The notes under the pieces: model-generated
Database searches by the model: none
What the model was told of the DNA's origin: nothing
Seen by the model: only the letters and a program-made list of their open reading frames with translations
NCBI GenBank assembly: GCA_026645575.1
Contig: JAPKMW010000042.1
Location: 21,117-85,116, forward strand
DNA length: 64,000 nt
Direction: 5' to 3'
DNA from: Caldilineaceae bacterium
Lineage (GTDB): Bacteria > Chloroflexota > Anaerolineae > Caldilineales > Caldilineaceae
In this document: positions 26,576-34,850 of the stretch, piece after piece
Layout: each line of letters starts with the position of its first letter
Numbering within the stretch: position 1 is the stretch's first letter
Program-made: the position numbers and the translations under genes

Positions 26576-27241
26576 CTATAAGCGCGCCGTTAGCAGTGTG
26601 ACCTCCACCGTTGTGTTGCATTCATTCGCTTGGAGCGCAGGAACAGCCACCGTTTGCAACTCAATGTGCCAGCCGTGGGCTTCCAGTTGCACAGCAAAGT
26701 CGAGCGCCTGGGGCCGCCCTGGATCAGTCAGTAACAGGCGACCACCAGGAAGCAGGTTTTTGCGGAAAATACTTTCGAGGTAAAAATGAAGGCTGGCGTC
26801 GTAGAGAATATCAGCACCCAGGATCAGGTCATAGCGTGATGGATGACGCCAGGTGCGCCAGTCGGCCAGAAAGGTTTCAATGCTGGTGATCCCATTCTGT
26901 TGCGCATTCCATTCGGCCAGCGCCAGCGCATCGGCTTGATAGTCAGTCTGGCGGACATGGGCGCCCAGATTACGCGCTACCAACCCCGGCAAACCGACAC
27001 CGGCGCCCAGTTCCAACACCTGCTTGCCCTGTACTTGCGCCGCCTGCTGTGTCAACTTGGTCGCCAATCCTACCGCTGACTCCCAAAGGAGAAAACCATA
27101 GAGATCATGCTCCAGATGGTCGCTATCAGTCGCCAACCCGGCGCGACTGCGCACACAGGTGATCTGCCATCTCTGTTCCCCGATCACAACCGTAACGGTT
27201 TCCAGCGGCAGATTTTTGCTTACCGGTGTGGTCTCACCCAT
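26576..27241 (-). CDS. Class I SAM-dependent methyltransferase (METTL21-like)
   Basis: 221 aa. Motif I is VLELGAGVGLPGLVARNLG (about residues 75-93). It is followed by QTDYQADALALAEWN and DLILGADILYD, then LLPGGRLLLTDPGRP. This pattern is typical of the lysine/protein methyltransferase branch related to METTL21 and nicotinamide N-methyltransferase; substrate unknown. It is convergent with the TPR regulator. Confidence 0.8.
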   Translation of the reverse strand: MGETTPVSKNLPLETVTVVIGEQRWQITCVRSRAGLATDSDHLEHDLYGFLLWESAVGLATKLTQQAAQVQGKQVLELGAGVGLPGLVARNLGAHVRQTDYQADALALAEWNAQQNGITSIETFLADWRTWRHPSRYDLILGADILYDASLHFYLESIFRKNLLPGGRLLLTDPGRPQALDFAVQLEAHGWHIELQTVAVPALQANECNTTVEVTLLTARL

Positions 27242-27259
27242 TGTGCGCCCTTCTTCCCG

Positions 27260-27290
27260 TTGACTAGCTATAATAAAGTTGTGCTATAAT
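27260..27290 (+). promoter_or_regulatory. Candidate promoter of the Rpn nuclease gene
   Basis: TTGACT (27260-27265) and TATAAT (27285-27290) are separated by 19 nt. A second TATAAT is at 27269-27274. The first TATAAT ends 9 nt before the ATG at 27300 and there is no Shine-Dalgarno, which suggests a leaderless message. Confidence 0.5.
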
Positions 27291-27299
27291 CATAGCATA

Positions 27300-28400
27300 A
27301 TGAGCGATATTACGAATCCGCATGATGCTTTTTTCAAACAGTTCATGACCAAACCGGAGATTGCGGCTGATTTTTTGACGCAGCATCTGCCGGCGCCTGT
27401 GTTGGCCTTGCTCGATTTGAATACGTTGGTGGAGCAAAAGGAAAGTTTTATCGACCCGGATCTGCGCCAACATTTTTCTGATGTCCTCTATCAAGTCCAG
27501 AATAAACGTGGCAAACCAATCTACATCTATCAACTCTTTGAGCATAAAAGCTATCCTGACCAGTGGGTTGCCTTTCAAGTGTTGCGCTATAAAGTACGCA
27601 TTTGGGAGAAAGAATTTGCCAAGCACCAGCGCATTTCACCGATCATCGCGCTAGTTGTTTATCATGGACAGATGACGTGGACTTGCCCGCGCAACTTTGC
27701 TGGCCTTTTTGACTGGGATGAGAATGACCCGCAAATTGCGCAGATCCTACAGCTTTACCTACCCGACTTTGCGTATCATCTGGTGGATCTCTCGGCTATG
27801 AGCGATGAAGAGATTCAGGGCGGCGTCTGGTTACAGGTCTTTGAACTATTGCTCAAGTACATTTTCGACCCGGCATTAGGCCAACGCTTGCCGGAAATTT
27901 TGGGACTGTTGGTTGCTGTGGCAAGCCAGCCGACGGGTTTTGAGATGTTGGTGACACTACTGCGTTACATCGCACGGGCAGGCGCCGGTGCAAGCAAAGA
28001 AGAGATTCGAGAAACGGTCTTGGCATTATTCCCCAGGGAAGGAGCAGTGCTAATGAAAACGGCGGCACAAGAATGGATTGACGAAGCTTTAAAGGAAGGG
28101 ATCCAAAAAGGCGAAGCCATCGGGATCCAAAAAGGCGAAGCCATCGGGATCCAAAAAGGCGAAGCCATTGGTGCACAGAAAGCACAACGCCAGACGATCC
28201 TACAAATCTTAGCCTATCGTTTTGTGACTTCCCCCGAAGCAACTGGACAACTAACCGCACAGTTAGAGAAAATTACCGATGAACAAACGCTGGCGACATT
28301 GGTCAATGACGCTTTGCAGGTAATTCATCTGAGTGATTTTGTGTTGCGCTTAGAGCAACGGCTAACAGCCACTGCGCCGTCAGCCATAGCAACAACGTAA
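27300..28400 (+). CDS. Rpn family recombination-promoting nuclease (PD-(D/E)XK)
   Basis: 366 aa. The start HDAFFKQFMTKPEIAADFL, the QVQNKRGKPIYIYQLFEHKSYPD segment (the E-hK catalytic part of the PD-(D/E)XK fold is FEHKS) and RYKVRIWEKE are typical of the YhgA/Rpn transposase_31-like family. I chose the ATG at 27300 because the family starts close to DAFFK. Near residues 267-290 a 24-nt unit is tandemly repeated three times, giving three GIQKGEAI units in a predicted coiled region. Such repeats are common in this family. It is convergent with the molybdopterin gene. Confidence 0.85.
   Translation: MSDITNPHDAFFKQFMTKPEIAADFLTQHLPAPVLALLDLNTLVEQKESFIDPDLRQHFSDVLYQVQNKRGKPIYIYQLFEHKSYPDQWVAFQVLRYKVRIWEKEFAKHQRISPIIALVVYHGQMTWTCPRNFAGLFDWDENDPQIAQILQLYLPDFAYHLVDLSAMSDEEIQGGVWLQVFELLLKYIFDPALGQRLPEILGLLVAVASQPTGFEMLVTLLRYIARAGAGASKEEIRETVLALFPREGAVLMKTAAQEWIDEALKEGIQKGEAIGIQKGEAIGIQKGEAIGAQKAQRQTILQILAYRFVTSPEATGQLTAQLEKITDEQTLATLVNDALQVIHLSDFVLRLEQRLTATAPSAIATT
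28098..28169 (+). repeat. Three tandem 24-nt units inside the Rpn gene
   Basis: The unit GGGATCCAAAAAGGCGAAGC plus four more bases repeats at 28098, 28122 and 28146, with one difference in the last base. It keeps the reading frame, so copy number can change the length of the coiled segment by eight residues per unit. Confidence 0.95.
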
Positions 28401-28453
28401 ATTCCAAGAAGTATTGAGAGATAGAGGATGTTCAATCTTCCAGTCTCTCAATC

Positions 28454-30742
28454 TCACTGCGCTAACGCCGCTTTCACCCGCGGCGCCGTCATCGGCAATG
28501 CAGTCAGGCGCACACCAACCGCATCACGAATGGCGTTGGCAATGGCGGCAGCGGTCGAGGTGACCGGCGGCTCACCGACTCCTTTGGCGCCGAAGGGGCC
28601 ATAGTCGCTCGGCACTTCCACCAACACCGGTTCAATCGATCCGACGGTTTGGGTAAAGTTGGGAACGTTGTAGTCCATCCATGAGGCGGTGAGTGGTTGC
28701 CCCTGTTCATCGTAGACCATGCCTTCATAGAGCGCCCAGCCGACCCCTTGCATGGCCCCGCCGATCATCTGGCTCTCAATCGCCGCCGGGTTGAGGGCGC
28801 GACCAACATCCTGCACTACTACCAATTTATGCACCTGGACAATGCCGGTGGCCGGATCGACTGCCACCTCGGCCAGTTGCGCACAGAAACCGGGCGACTG
28901 CGCTGTGACCGCGTGACGCCCATGCCCGATGATCGGCGCAAACTTGCCGCTCAGTTGCATGGTCTTGCTCGCCACCTCGGCCAGGCTGATCGCCGTGGTG
29001 GGGCTGCCTTTGACCTGCACCTTGCCATCGACAATTTCTAGATCCGCGGCATCGACTTCGAGGATTTGCGCTACCGTCTCCAAGGTCTGGCGCCGCGCCT
29101 CGGTGACAGCCTGCACCACGGCGTGACCGACGGTGTAGGTGATCTTGCTGCCACCAGCGTTGAGGGCAAAGGCGGGCGCATTGGTGTCGCCGTTGGCAAT
29201 GGTGATCTTCTCCGGCGCAATGCCAAACGCCTCGGCTGCCAGCAGGGTAAAACCAGTGTTGGTGCCACTAATATCCACCGAGCCGACTTGAATATGCAGG
29301 CGCCCATCGCGCTCCAACTTGCACGCCGCCGAGGCCGGCCCAGTGCCGCCCGGCCAGCCGCCAATGGCAATGCCAATGCCGCGGCCAGCCGCTCGCGCTT
29401 GCTCTCGTTGTTGCCAGGCCGGGTGCGCTTGCAGCGTTTGCAACACTTCGCTCATGCCCATCTTCGGCCACGGGTTGCCATTGATCATGGCGTCGCCGGG
29501 GTGCGCAGCGTTTTGCAGGCGGAGTTCCAGCGGGTCGCGCCCCAGCGTTTTCGCCATCTCATCGACCACCCCTTCCAGCGCAAACATGCTCTGGGGAATG
29601 CCGGGGGCGCGGTAGGCGCCGACCGACTGCTTAAAGGAGAGAACATCCAGCCCCTTGACCTGGACATGAGGAACTTTGTACATGCTCCCGCTCACCAGCA
29701 ACCCGATGCCGACTGGTGAACCGGGGTAACAACCGCTGTTGAAGGCGATCTCGACCTCCAGGCCGGTAAAGGCGCCGTCGTTTTTGGCCCCTAATTTTAC
29801 GCGAATCTGCCCAGCCGGTGTCGGGTTGGCGGCTACCATCTCTTCGTAACGGGTCAAAATCAAGCGGATGGGTCGGCCAACCAGGCGCGCCGCCAGGGCA
29901 AGCAATGGCTCGTACAGCACCCCCTTGCCACCAAAGCCACCACCGACCGGCGTCGCCAAACAGCGTACCGCCGATTCGTCGATCCCCAGAATATTCGCCA
30001 CCTGTTGCCGCACGGAAAAGGGCGCTTGTGTGCTGCTCCACACGGTGACTTGATCGTTGTACGGGTCGATCTGCACGGCGCAGCCATGCGTTTCCAGGGG
30101 ACTTTGTTGGACAGCAGAAAGCTGAAAGGTGCGTTCGATGACGACATCGGCGTCGGCAAAGCCAGCCGCGAGATCGCCGCGATTAAATTGCGTCTGGTTG
30201 GCAAGATTGGTCGGTTTGGTTTCATTCTTCTCCTGATTGCCGACATCAGCGCCATGTGCTGCCGCCTCTTCTGACTCGCCCGGTTTACCCCCCGGCCAGA
30301 CCAGCGGGGCGTTGGGGGCTAAGGCTTCTTCCAAGGTGATCGCGGCCCGTAGCGGTTCATAGTCAACGATCACTTTTTCCAACGCATCTTCAGCTATCGC
30401 CTCACTCTCGGCCAAAATCAAAGCAACCGGCCGCCCGACAAAGATGACCCGTCCGCGCGCTAGCAGTAACCGTTGGCGACTGGTGGGGGCAATTACTGGG
30501 AGATCCTGGGCCGTCAACACGGCGACAACGCCGGGTAGGGCAGCGGCGTCGCTAGTGTCAATGCGCAAAATGCGCGCATGGGCGTGCGGACTGGTGACGA
30601 AGCGGGCACAGAGCAGCCCGGCGATCTTCAAGTCGGCGATGAAACGGATCTTGCCGGTTACTTTGGCCTCGCCTTCGATCAGGCGAACGCGCTGCCCAAT
30701 GGCGGAAAAAGGCGTGGAAGAAGTGGTGGGCTGGGTGGTCAT
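28454..30742 (-). CDS. Xanthine dehydrogenase family, molybdopterin-binding subunit
   Basis: 762 aa from the ATG at 30742 (AGAAGGA upstream; the family begins about 15 residues before IGQRVRLIEGEAKVTG). The first domain (about 20-125) is the a/b-hammerhead part. The molybdopterin-binding domains follow, with QSPLETHGC, TPVGGGFGGKGV, YRAPGIPQSMFALE and the C-terminal GVGEPPVTST, whose Glu fits the catalytic base of the family. These enzymes hydroxylate purines, aldehydes or similar. The usual FAD and 2Fe-2S subunit genes are not adjacent, so partners must be elsewhere. It is convergent with the Rpn gene across a short palindrome (28415-28450). Confidence 0.88.
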   Translation of the reverse strand: MTTQPTTSSTPFSAIGQRVRLIEGEAKVTGKIRFIADLKIAGLLCARFVTSPHAHARILRIDTSDAAALPGVVAVLTAQDLPVIAPTSRQRLLLARGRVIFVGRPVALILAESEAIAEDALEKVIVDYEPLRAAITLEEALAPNAPLVWPGGKPGESEEAAAHGADVGNQEKNETKPTNLANQTQFNRGDLAAGFADADVVIERTFQLSAVQQSPLETHGCAVQIDPYNDQVTVWSSTQAPFSVRQQVANILGIDESAVRCLATPVGGGFGGKGVLYEPLLALAARLVGRPIRLILTRYEEMVAANPTPAGQIRVKLGAKNDGAFTGLEVEIAFNSGCYPGSPVGIGLLVSGSMYKVPHVQVKGLDVLSFKQSVGAYRAPGIPQSMFALEGVVDEMAKTLGRDPLELRLQNAAHPGDAMINGNPWPKMGMSEVLQTLQAHPAWQQREQARAAGRGIGIAIGGWPGGTGPASAACKLERDGRLHIQVGSVDISGTNTGFTLLAAEAFGIAPEKITIANGDTNAPAFALNAGGSKITYTVGHAVVQAVTEARRQTLETVAQILEVDAADLEIVDGKVQVKGSPTTAISLAEVASKTMQLSGKFAPIIGHGRHAVTAQSPGFCAQLAEVAVDPATGIVQVHKLVVVQDVGRALNPAAIESQMIGGAMQGVGWALYEGMVYDEQGQPLTASWMDYNVPNFTQTVGSIEPVLVEVPSDYGPFGAKGVGEPPVTSTAAAIANAIRDAVGVRLTALPMTAPRVKAALAQ

Positions 30743-30939
30743 GGCTGTTTCCTTCTGGCTCTTGTCGATGGTTAGTGGATCGATCATAGTGGGAAGTGGG
30801 AAAATCTGCAAATGAGCGGAAACTTTACAACCGTAGTAACGCTTCAAATCGAGGAGCCTCTTCCAGGAAGGGGGCCGGCGCCTACGCCTGAGCAGTGACC
30901 AACCGTAGAGCAAGTTACGGCGCAGGCGAGCAAATGCGC

Positions 30940-30945
30940 TATACT
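30940..30945 (+). promoter_or_regulatory. Candidate -10 box (TATACT) of the exonuclease gene
   Basis: TATACT ends 7 nt before the ATG at 30953 and no ribosome binding site fits between, again a leaderless arrangement. An inverted repeat CCGTA/TACGG lies 20-40 nt upstream and might be an operator. Confidence 0.45.
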
Positions 30946-30952
30946 ACTTTGT

Positions 30953-32008
30953 ATGAGTACCAATGCCTTGCTCCAACTCACGCCCAATGGCCTCTATTGT
31001 GGTGTGGGCAATTTCTATGTTGATCCCTGGCAACCGGTGGAGCGCGCCGTCATCACCCATGCCCATTCTGACCATGCCCGCTATGGCTGTGGTCGTTATC
31101 TGGCCGCTGCACCGGGCGAACAGGTGGCGCGCACCCGTTTGGGGCTGGAGGCCAAAATTCAGACCTTGCCCTATGGTCAATCCTATAACATCAACGGCGT
31201 CACCCTCTCCTTTCACCCGGCCGGTCATATTTTAGGGTCAGCCCAGGTGCGTCTGGAATACCAGGGCGAAATCTGGGTGGTCTCCGGCGACTATAAGTTG
31301 GAAGCGGACAACACTTGTGCGCCCTTTGAACCGGTACGCTGCCACACGTTTATCACCGAAGCGACCTTTGGCCTGCCGATCTACCACTGGCCGGCGCCCG
31401 CCAAAGTCTTTACCGAAATCAACGAGTGGTGGCGCCAGAATGCCGCCGAGGGGCGTCCCAGCATTCTGTATGCGTATGCGTTGGGCAAGGCGCAACGGCT
31501 GCTGTCCGGCGTCGATCCCACCATCGGCCCGATCTTCACCCACGGCGCAGTCGAACGGCTCAACGGGGCTTACCGTGCTAGCGGGGTTGACTTGCCGAAA
31601 ACAACCTATGCGCTGGCTGCCAACAAGAGCGCGTTTGCCGGTGCGTTGATTATCGCGCCGACTTCGGTGCGGGGGACAAGCTGGCTCAACCGCTTTGGCA
31701 ACTTTTCGTCCGGCTATGTCTCTGGCTGGATGCGGATTCGGGGTGCTCGCCGTCAACGAGCGGTGGATCGCGGCTTTGTCCTCTCGGATCATGTGGATTG
31801 GGATGGACTGTTGCGCACGATCAAGGCAACCGGAGCCGAACGGATTGGGGTCACACATGGCTATATCCCTGTTGTGGTGCGCTATCTGCGCGAACAGGGG
31901 ATGGACGCTTATGCTATCGAAACCCGCTTTAGTGAAGAGGTTGATGATAGTGCGGAAGCGCCTGAGGAAGAGTCGGCTACCTTCCCGGAAGAGGGCAGCG
32001 GTCAGTAG
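30953..32008 (+). CDS. Ligase-associated DNA damage response exonuclease (metallo-beta-lactamase/beta-CASP)
   Basis: 351 aa. The metallo-beta-lactamase motif THAHSDHARYG is at about residues 35-45, with FHPAGHILGSAQV and VVSGDYK supplying the next metal ligands. The beta-CASP part contains SVRGTSW and VLSDHVDW with GVTHGY near the end. This matches the exonuclease that accompanies ATP-dependent ligase, DEXH helicase and PdeM in bacterial DNA damage response clusters. All four are present here. The last residues are encoded by the left arm of a palindrome that separates it from the ligase gene. Confidence 0.9.
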   Translation: MSTNALLQLTPNGLYCGVGNFYVDPWQPVERAVITHAHSDHARYGCGRYLAAAPGEQVARTRLGLEAKIQTLPYGQSYNINGVTLSFHPAGHILGSAQVRLEYQGEIWVVSGDYKLEADNTCAPFEPVRCHTFITEATFGLPIYHWPAPAKVFTEINEWWRQNAAEGRPSILYAYALGKAQRLLSGVDPTIGPIFTHGAVERLNGAYRASGVDLPKTTYALAANKSAFAGALIIAPTSVRGTSWLNRFGNFSSGYVSGWMRIRGARRQRAVDRGFVLSDHVDWDGLLRTIKATGAERIGVTHGYIPVVVRYLREQGMDAYAIETRFSEEVDDSAEAPEEESATFPEEGSGQ

Positions 32009-32055
32009 GGCAAAGTGGGCGCTGAGGTTCAGCCGCTGCCCTCTTCCGGGAAGGT
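31979..32055 (+). repeat. Perfect 23-bp palindrome between exonuclease and ligase genes
   Basis: Arms 31979-32001 and 32033-32055 (ACCTTCCCGGAAGAGGGCAG core) are perfect complements around a 31-nt loop that holds the exonuclease stop codon. The right arm ends 40 nt before the ligase GTG. It could attenuate or process the two-gene message. Confidence 0.9.
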
Positions 32056-32095
32056 GGTGGGCGGTCTGTTTGTTGACGAACAACCAGGAGTTATT

Positions 32096-33694
32096 GTGCG
32101 TGCTTTTGCCGAGTTGTATGCTGCACTGGACGAAACGAATAAGACCAACGTCAAGTTGGCGCTGTTGAAGGACTATTTCAACACGGCGCCAGCCGCCGAT
32201 GCCGCCTGGGTGCTTTATTTTCTGATTGGCCGGCGACCCCGGCGCGCGATCAGTGGGCGGCGGCTGGCGGAATGGGCGGCGGCAGAGGCAGGGCTACCCG
32301 ATTGGCTCTTTGGCGAATCGTATGACGCCGTGGGGGACATTGCGGAGACGATCACCCTGCTCCTACCGGAAACTGAGATTGAAAGCGACCTACCGTTGCA
32401 CCGGTGGGTGGAAGAACGCCTTTTCCCGTTGCAGGATCTGCCCGAAGCAGAACAGCGCACTGCCGTCGTACAAGCGTGGCGCGAGTTGAGCCGGCTCCAG
32501 CGCTTTATTTGGAACAAGCTGATCACCGGCGGTTTTCGGGTGGGTGTCTCGCAACAACTGGTGGCGCGAGCATTGGCCGAAACCAGCGGGATGGATGTCG
32601 CCGCCATCGCCCACCGTCTCATGGGCCAGTGGGAACCGACCGCCGACTTTTATACTGAATTGCTTCATACGGAAAGCGCCGCCGCCAATCGCAGTCGCCC
32701 CTATCCTTTCTTTCTGGCCTATGCCCTCGAAGGCGACCCGGCGGAGACGTTGGGCGATTTGGCCGCTTGGCAGGTTGAGTGGAAATGGGATGGGATTCGC
32801 GCCCAGTTGATTCGACGCAGCGGCGAAATTTACCTCTGGTCGCGTGGCGAAGAGTTGGTCACAGACCGCTATCCTGAAGTCGTTGCTGCTGCCGCAAACT
32901 TGCCCGATGGCGTTGTGCTGGATGGGGAACTGTTGCCGTGGCATGGCGGCTCTGTGCTGCCCTTTACTGAACTCCAAAAGCGCATTGGGCGCAAGACGTT
33001 GAGCAAAAAATTACTGGCTGAAGTGCCGGTGATCCTGCTCTGTTACGATTTGCTTGAATCCAACGGCGAAGATTGGCGCGACCAACCACTATCGGCGCGG
33101 CGCGCTCAACTGGCTCAGGTCATTCAACAAGCCAACGATGAAACGCTGCGGCTATCAGAACTTGTACAAGCAACTTCCTGGCCGGAATTGATGGAACGGC
33201 GCACCGAAAGTCGCAACCGCATGGTGGAGGGCTTTATGCTCAAGCGGCTCGACTCGCCCTACCGGGTGGGCCGCCAGCGGGGCGACTGGTGGAAGTGGAA
33301 GATCGAACCCTACACCGTGGACGCCGTGCTGATCAACGCCCAACGTGGCTCCGGCAAACGGGCCAGCCTCTACACCGATTATACCTTTGGCGTCTGGGAT
33401 GATGAGGGCAATCTGGTGCCCTTTGCCAAAGCCTACTCCGGTCTGACTGATGCTGAAATCCGTCAAGTGGATCGCTTTGTGCGCGCCAACACCCGTGAAA
33501 AATTTGGCCCCGTGCGCAGCGTCACGCCGGAATTGGTTTTTGAACTGGCCTTTGAGGCGATTCAACGCTCCAACCGCCACAAATCGGGTATTGCCGTGCG
33601 CTTTCCCAGAATCTTGCGCTGGCGGCATGATAAAAAGATTGAAGAGGCGGATACGCTGGCAAGGGTTCGGGCCATGTTGCCAGAGCAAGAATAG
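32096..33694 (+). CDS. ATP-dependent DNA ligase, ligase-associated cluster type
   Basis: 532 aa from the GTG at 32096, which follows AGGAG with 5 nt spacing and gives the usual family start (RAFAELYAALDETNKTN). A frame opening at 32015 would read through the palindrome. The N-terminal non-catalytic domain is about 1-205. The adenylation motif I is WKWDGIRAQL (Lys in KxDG), then YLWSRGEEL, VLDGELLPW (motif III region), VEGFMLKRLDSPY and WWKWKIEP (motifs IV and V). An OB domain ends the protein. It seals nicks with ATP and is the core of the four-gene repair set. Confidence 0.93.
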   Translation: MRAFAELYAALDETNKTNVKLALLKDYFNTAPAADAAWVLYFLIGRRPRRAISGRRLAEWAAAEAGLPDWLFGESYDAVGDIAETITLLLPETEIESDLPLHRWVEERLFPLQDLPEAEQRTAVVQAWRELSRLQRFIWNKLITGGFRVGVSQQLVARALAETSGMDVAAIAHRLMGQWEPTADFYTELLHTESAAANRSRPYPFFLAYALEGDPAETLGDLAAWQVEWKWDGIRAQLIRRSGEIYLWSRGEELVTDRYPEVVAAAANLPDGVVLDGELLPWHGGSVLPFTELQKRIGRKTLSKKLLAEVPVILLCYDLLESNGEDWRDQPLSARRAQLAQVIQQANDETLRLSELVQATSWPELMERRTESRNRMVEGFMLKRLDSPYRVGRQRGDWWKWKIEPYTVDAVLINAQRGSGKRASLYTDYTFGVWDDEGNLVPFAKAYSGLTDAEIRQVDRFVRANTREKFGPVRSVTPELVFELAFEAIQRSNRHKSGIAVRFPRILRWRHDKKIEEADTLARVRAMLPEQE

Positions 33695-33739
33695 CAGTTC
33701 GGTAGCGTAGGGCAGGAACGGGCCATTCTCATTTGGCGA

Positions 33740-34120
33740 TTACTTTCGTGGCGGCTCGAATAGTTCGATGGCGTTGCCTGCCGGGTCATCAAGCAGAATC
33801 TGCTTGCCACCATTGCCGCTAACAATGTCGTTACGGAAGTGAACCTTGGCCTGACGTAGCCTTTGGACTTCGCTTGCAAGGTCGGCGACTTCGAGTTGGA
33901 TGCGATTCCAACCGCCCGGCGCCGGCTGACTGCCATCCGGCATTGCTTGCCCCGCGCCGCCAGCCCCCGGTGCGTTTAGCAGCAGACGCAGGTTGCCGCG
34001 TGAGAGACTGGCGAAACCAGGGGCAGGACGCAGATCAAGGTGGAAACCCAAGAGTTTGGTATAAAACTCAACCGCCGCATCAACATCAGTAACAATATAG
34101 CGAACGCTTACGGTAGTCAT
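33740..34120 (-). CDS. VOC (glyoxalase/bleomycin resistance) family protein
   Basis: 126 aa, a typical two-module VOC fold: VRYIVTDVDAAVEFYTKLLGF at the start and IQLEVADLASEVQRLRQ in the middle, ending with ILLDDPAGNAIELFEPP, whose Glu is the usual metal ligand position. Reaction unknown. It lies convergent to the ligase gene and next to a nucleotidyltransferase on the same strand. Confidence 0.85.
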   Translation of the reverse strand: MTTVSVRYIVTDVDAAVEFYTKLLGFHLDLRPAPGFASLSRGNLRLLLNAPGAGGAGQAMPDGSQPAPGGWNRIQLEVADLASEVQRLRQAKVHFRNDIVSGNGGKQILLDDPAGNAIELFEPPRK

Positions 34121-34163
34121 TTTTGTCTCCTCTCCAAAGTGTCGCCATCACGACCTCGCCCAA

Positions 34164-34769
34164 TCAGTGCTCACCCTCCGCCGTTGCTTCCAGCGCTTTC
34201 ACATCTTCCAGATCCTGCCACCGACCGGCGGCGCGTTTGGCTTTGATCAGATCGGTACGGGAGACTGTGTAAAAGGTCTGGCCCTGATAAGATTGTGGGA
34301 CACGATTGGCCCACGCTTCCGTCCATGCCAAGCCAGGCACGTTGACGAGAACATCGGTCTTTACCGGCAGGTCATCAAACTCGACGATCGTAACAAAGGT
34401 GGGGTTCATCTCTTTGACAATTTGTGCCATCGCCGAGCCGAGTTCAACCAGCGCGGTTAGCGTGGCATCAATATTACCAGGTGTATTTTCGACAAAAATG
34501 TCAACATCATAGGTAAAGCGCGGCACCCCAAAGATGTTGGCAGCAAAACCGCCAATCACCAGATAGCGCACGCCATGCCGTTCTAAAGCGGCAAAGAGGT
34601 TGGTTGCATTGCTCACCATATTGGTTGTCTTCCACTGGGGGTTGAAATGACCGGCAAAGGTCGCCATTTCTTCCAACTGCTGCAAGCGTGCCTCGGCGGT
34701 GGGATGCCAGCGGACAAAGTGGCGGGCCTTGCTTTCAATGGTTTCGTGCGGTTTGGGTATTGCTGACAT
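34164..34769 (-). CDS. Nucleotidyltransferase (MNT/AbiEii-like fold)
   Basis: 201 aa. The core RYLVIGGFAANIFGVPRFTYDVDIFV (about residues 68-93) has the GG/S and DxD signature of minimal nucleotidyltransferases, with a third Asp possibly in KTDVLV. The C-terminal DLIKAKRAAGRWQDLEDV is common in this group. Some relatives are antitoxin-like or abortive infection proteins, but no partner toxin gene is adjacent. It is divergent from the helicase gene across a short palindrome. Confidence 0.75.
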   Translation of the reverse strand: MSAIPKPHETIESKARHFVRWHPTAEARLQQLEEMATFAGHFNPQWKTTNMVSNATNLFAALERHGVRYLVIGGFAANIFGVPRFTYDVDIFVENTPGNIDATLTALVELGSAMAQIVKEMNPTFVTIVEFDDLPVKTDVLVNVPGLAWTEAWANRVPQSYQGQTFYTVSRTDLIKAKRAAGRWQDLEDVKALEATAEGEH

Positions 34770-34826
34770 TGCGCACCTCCCTTCAACAGCTTTGATCCAG
34801 CCCGTGATTGCCGATTCACCCTTCCT

Positions 34827-34846
34827 TGTGGTACCATTATACCACA
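34827..34846. promoter_or_regulatory. Operator-like palindrome in the divergent helicase promoter
   Basis: TGTGGTA-CCATTA-TACCACA is a perfect 7-bp inverted repeat with a 6-nt centre. It ends 4 nt before the TTG start of the helicase and 58 nt from the start of the nucleotidyltransferase gene. Its symmetry and place fit a repressor site. The regulator is unknown. A single arm of the TAGCCAG repeat family lies at 34797-34816. Confidence 0.5.
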
Positions 34847-34850
34847 GTTA

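Noticed and set aside
28098..28169. Possible CRISPR-like or mobile repeat
   Set aside because: Units are directly adjacent without spacers and keep the reading frame, so they are coding tandem repeats.
30740..30913. Longer start of the molybdopterin subunit at 30913
   Set aside because: The extra 57 residues are Arg-rich and not family-like, and a good ribosome binding site precedes the ATG at 30742.
32015..32095. ATG start for the ligase at 32015
   Set aside because: The first 27 codons run through a palindrome; GTG at 32096 has AGGAG and the family N-terminus.
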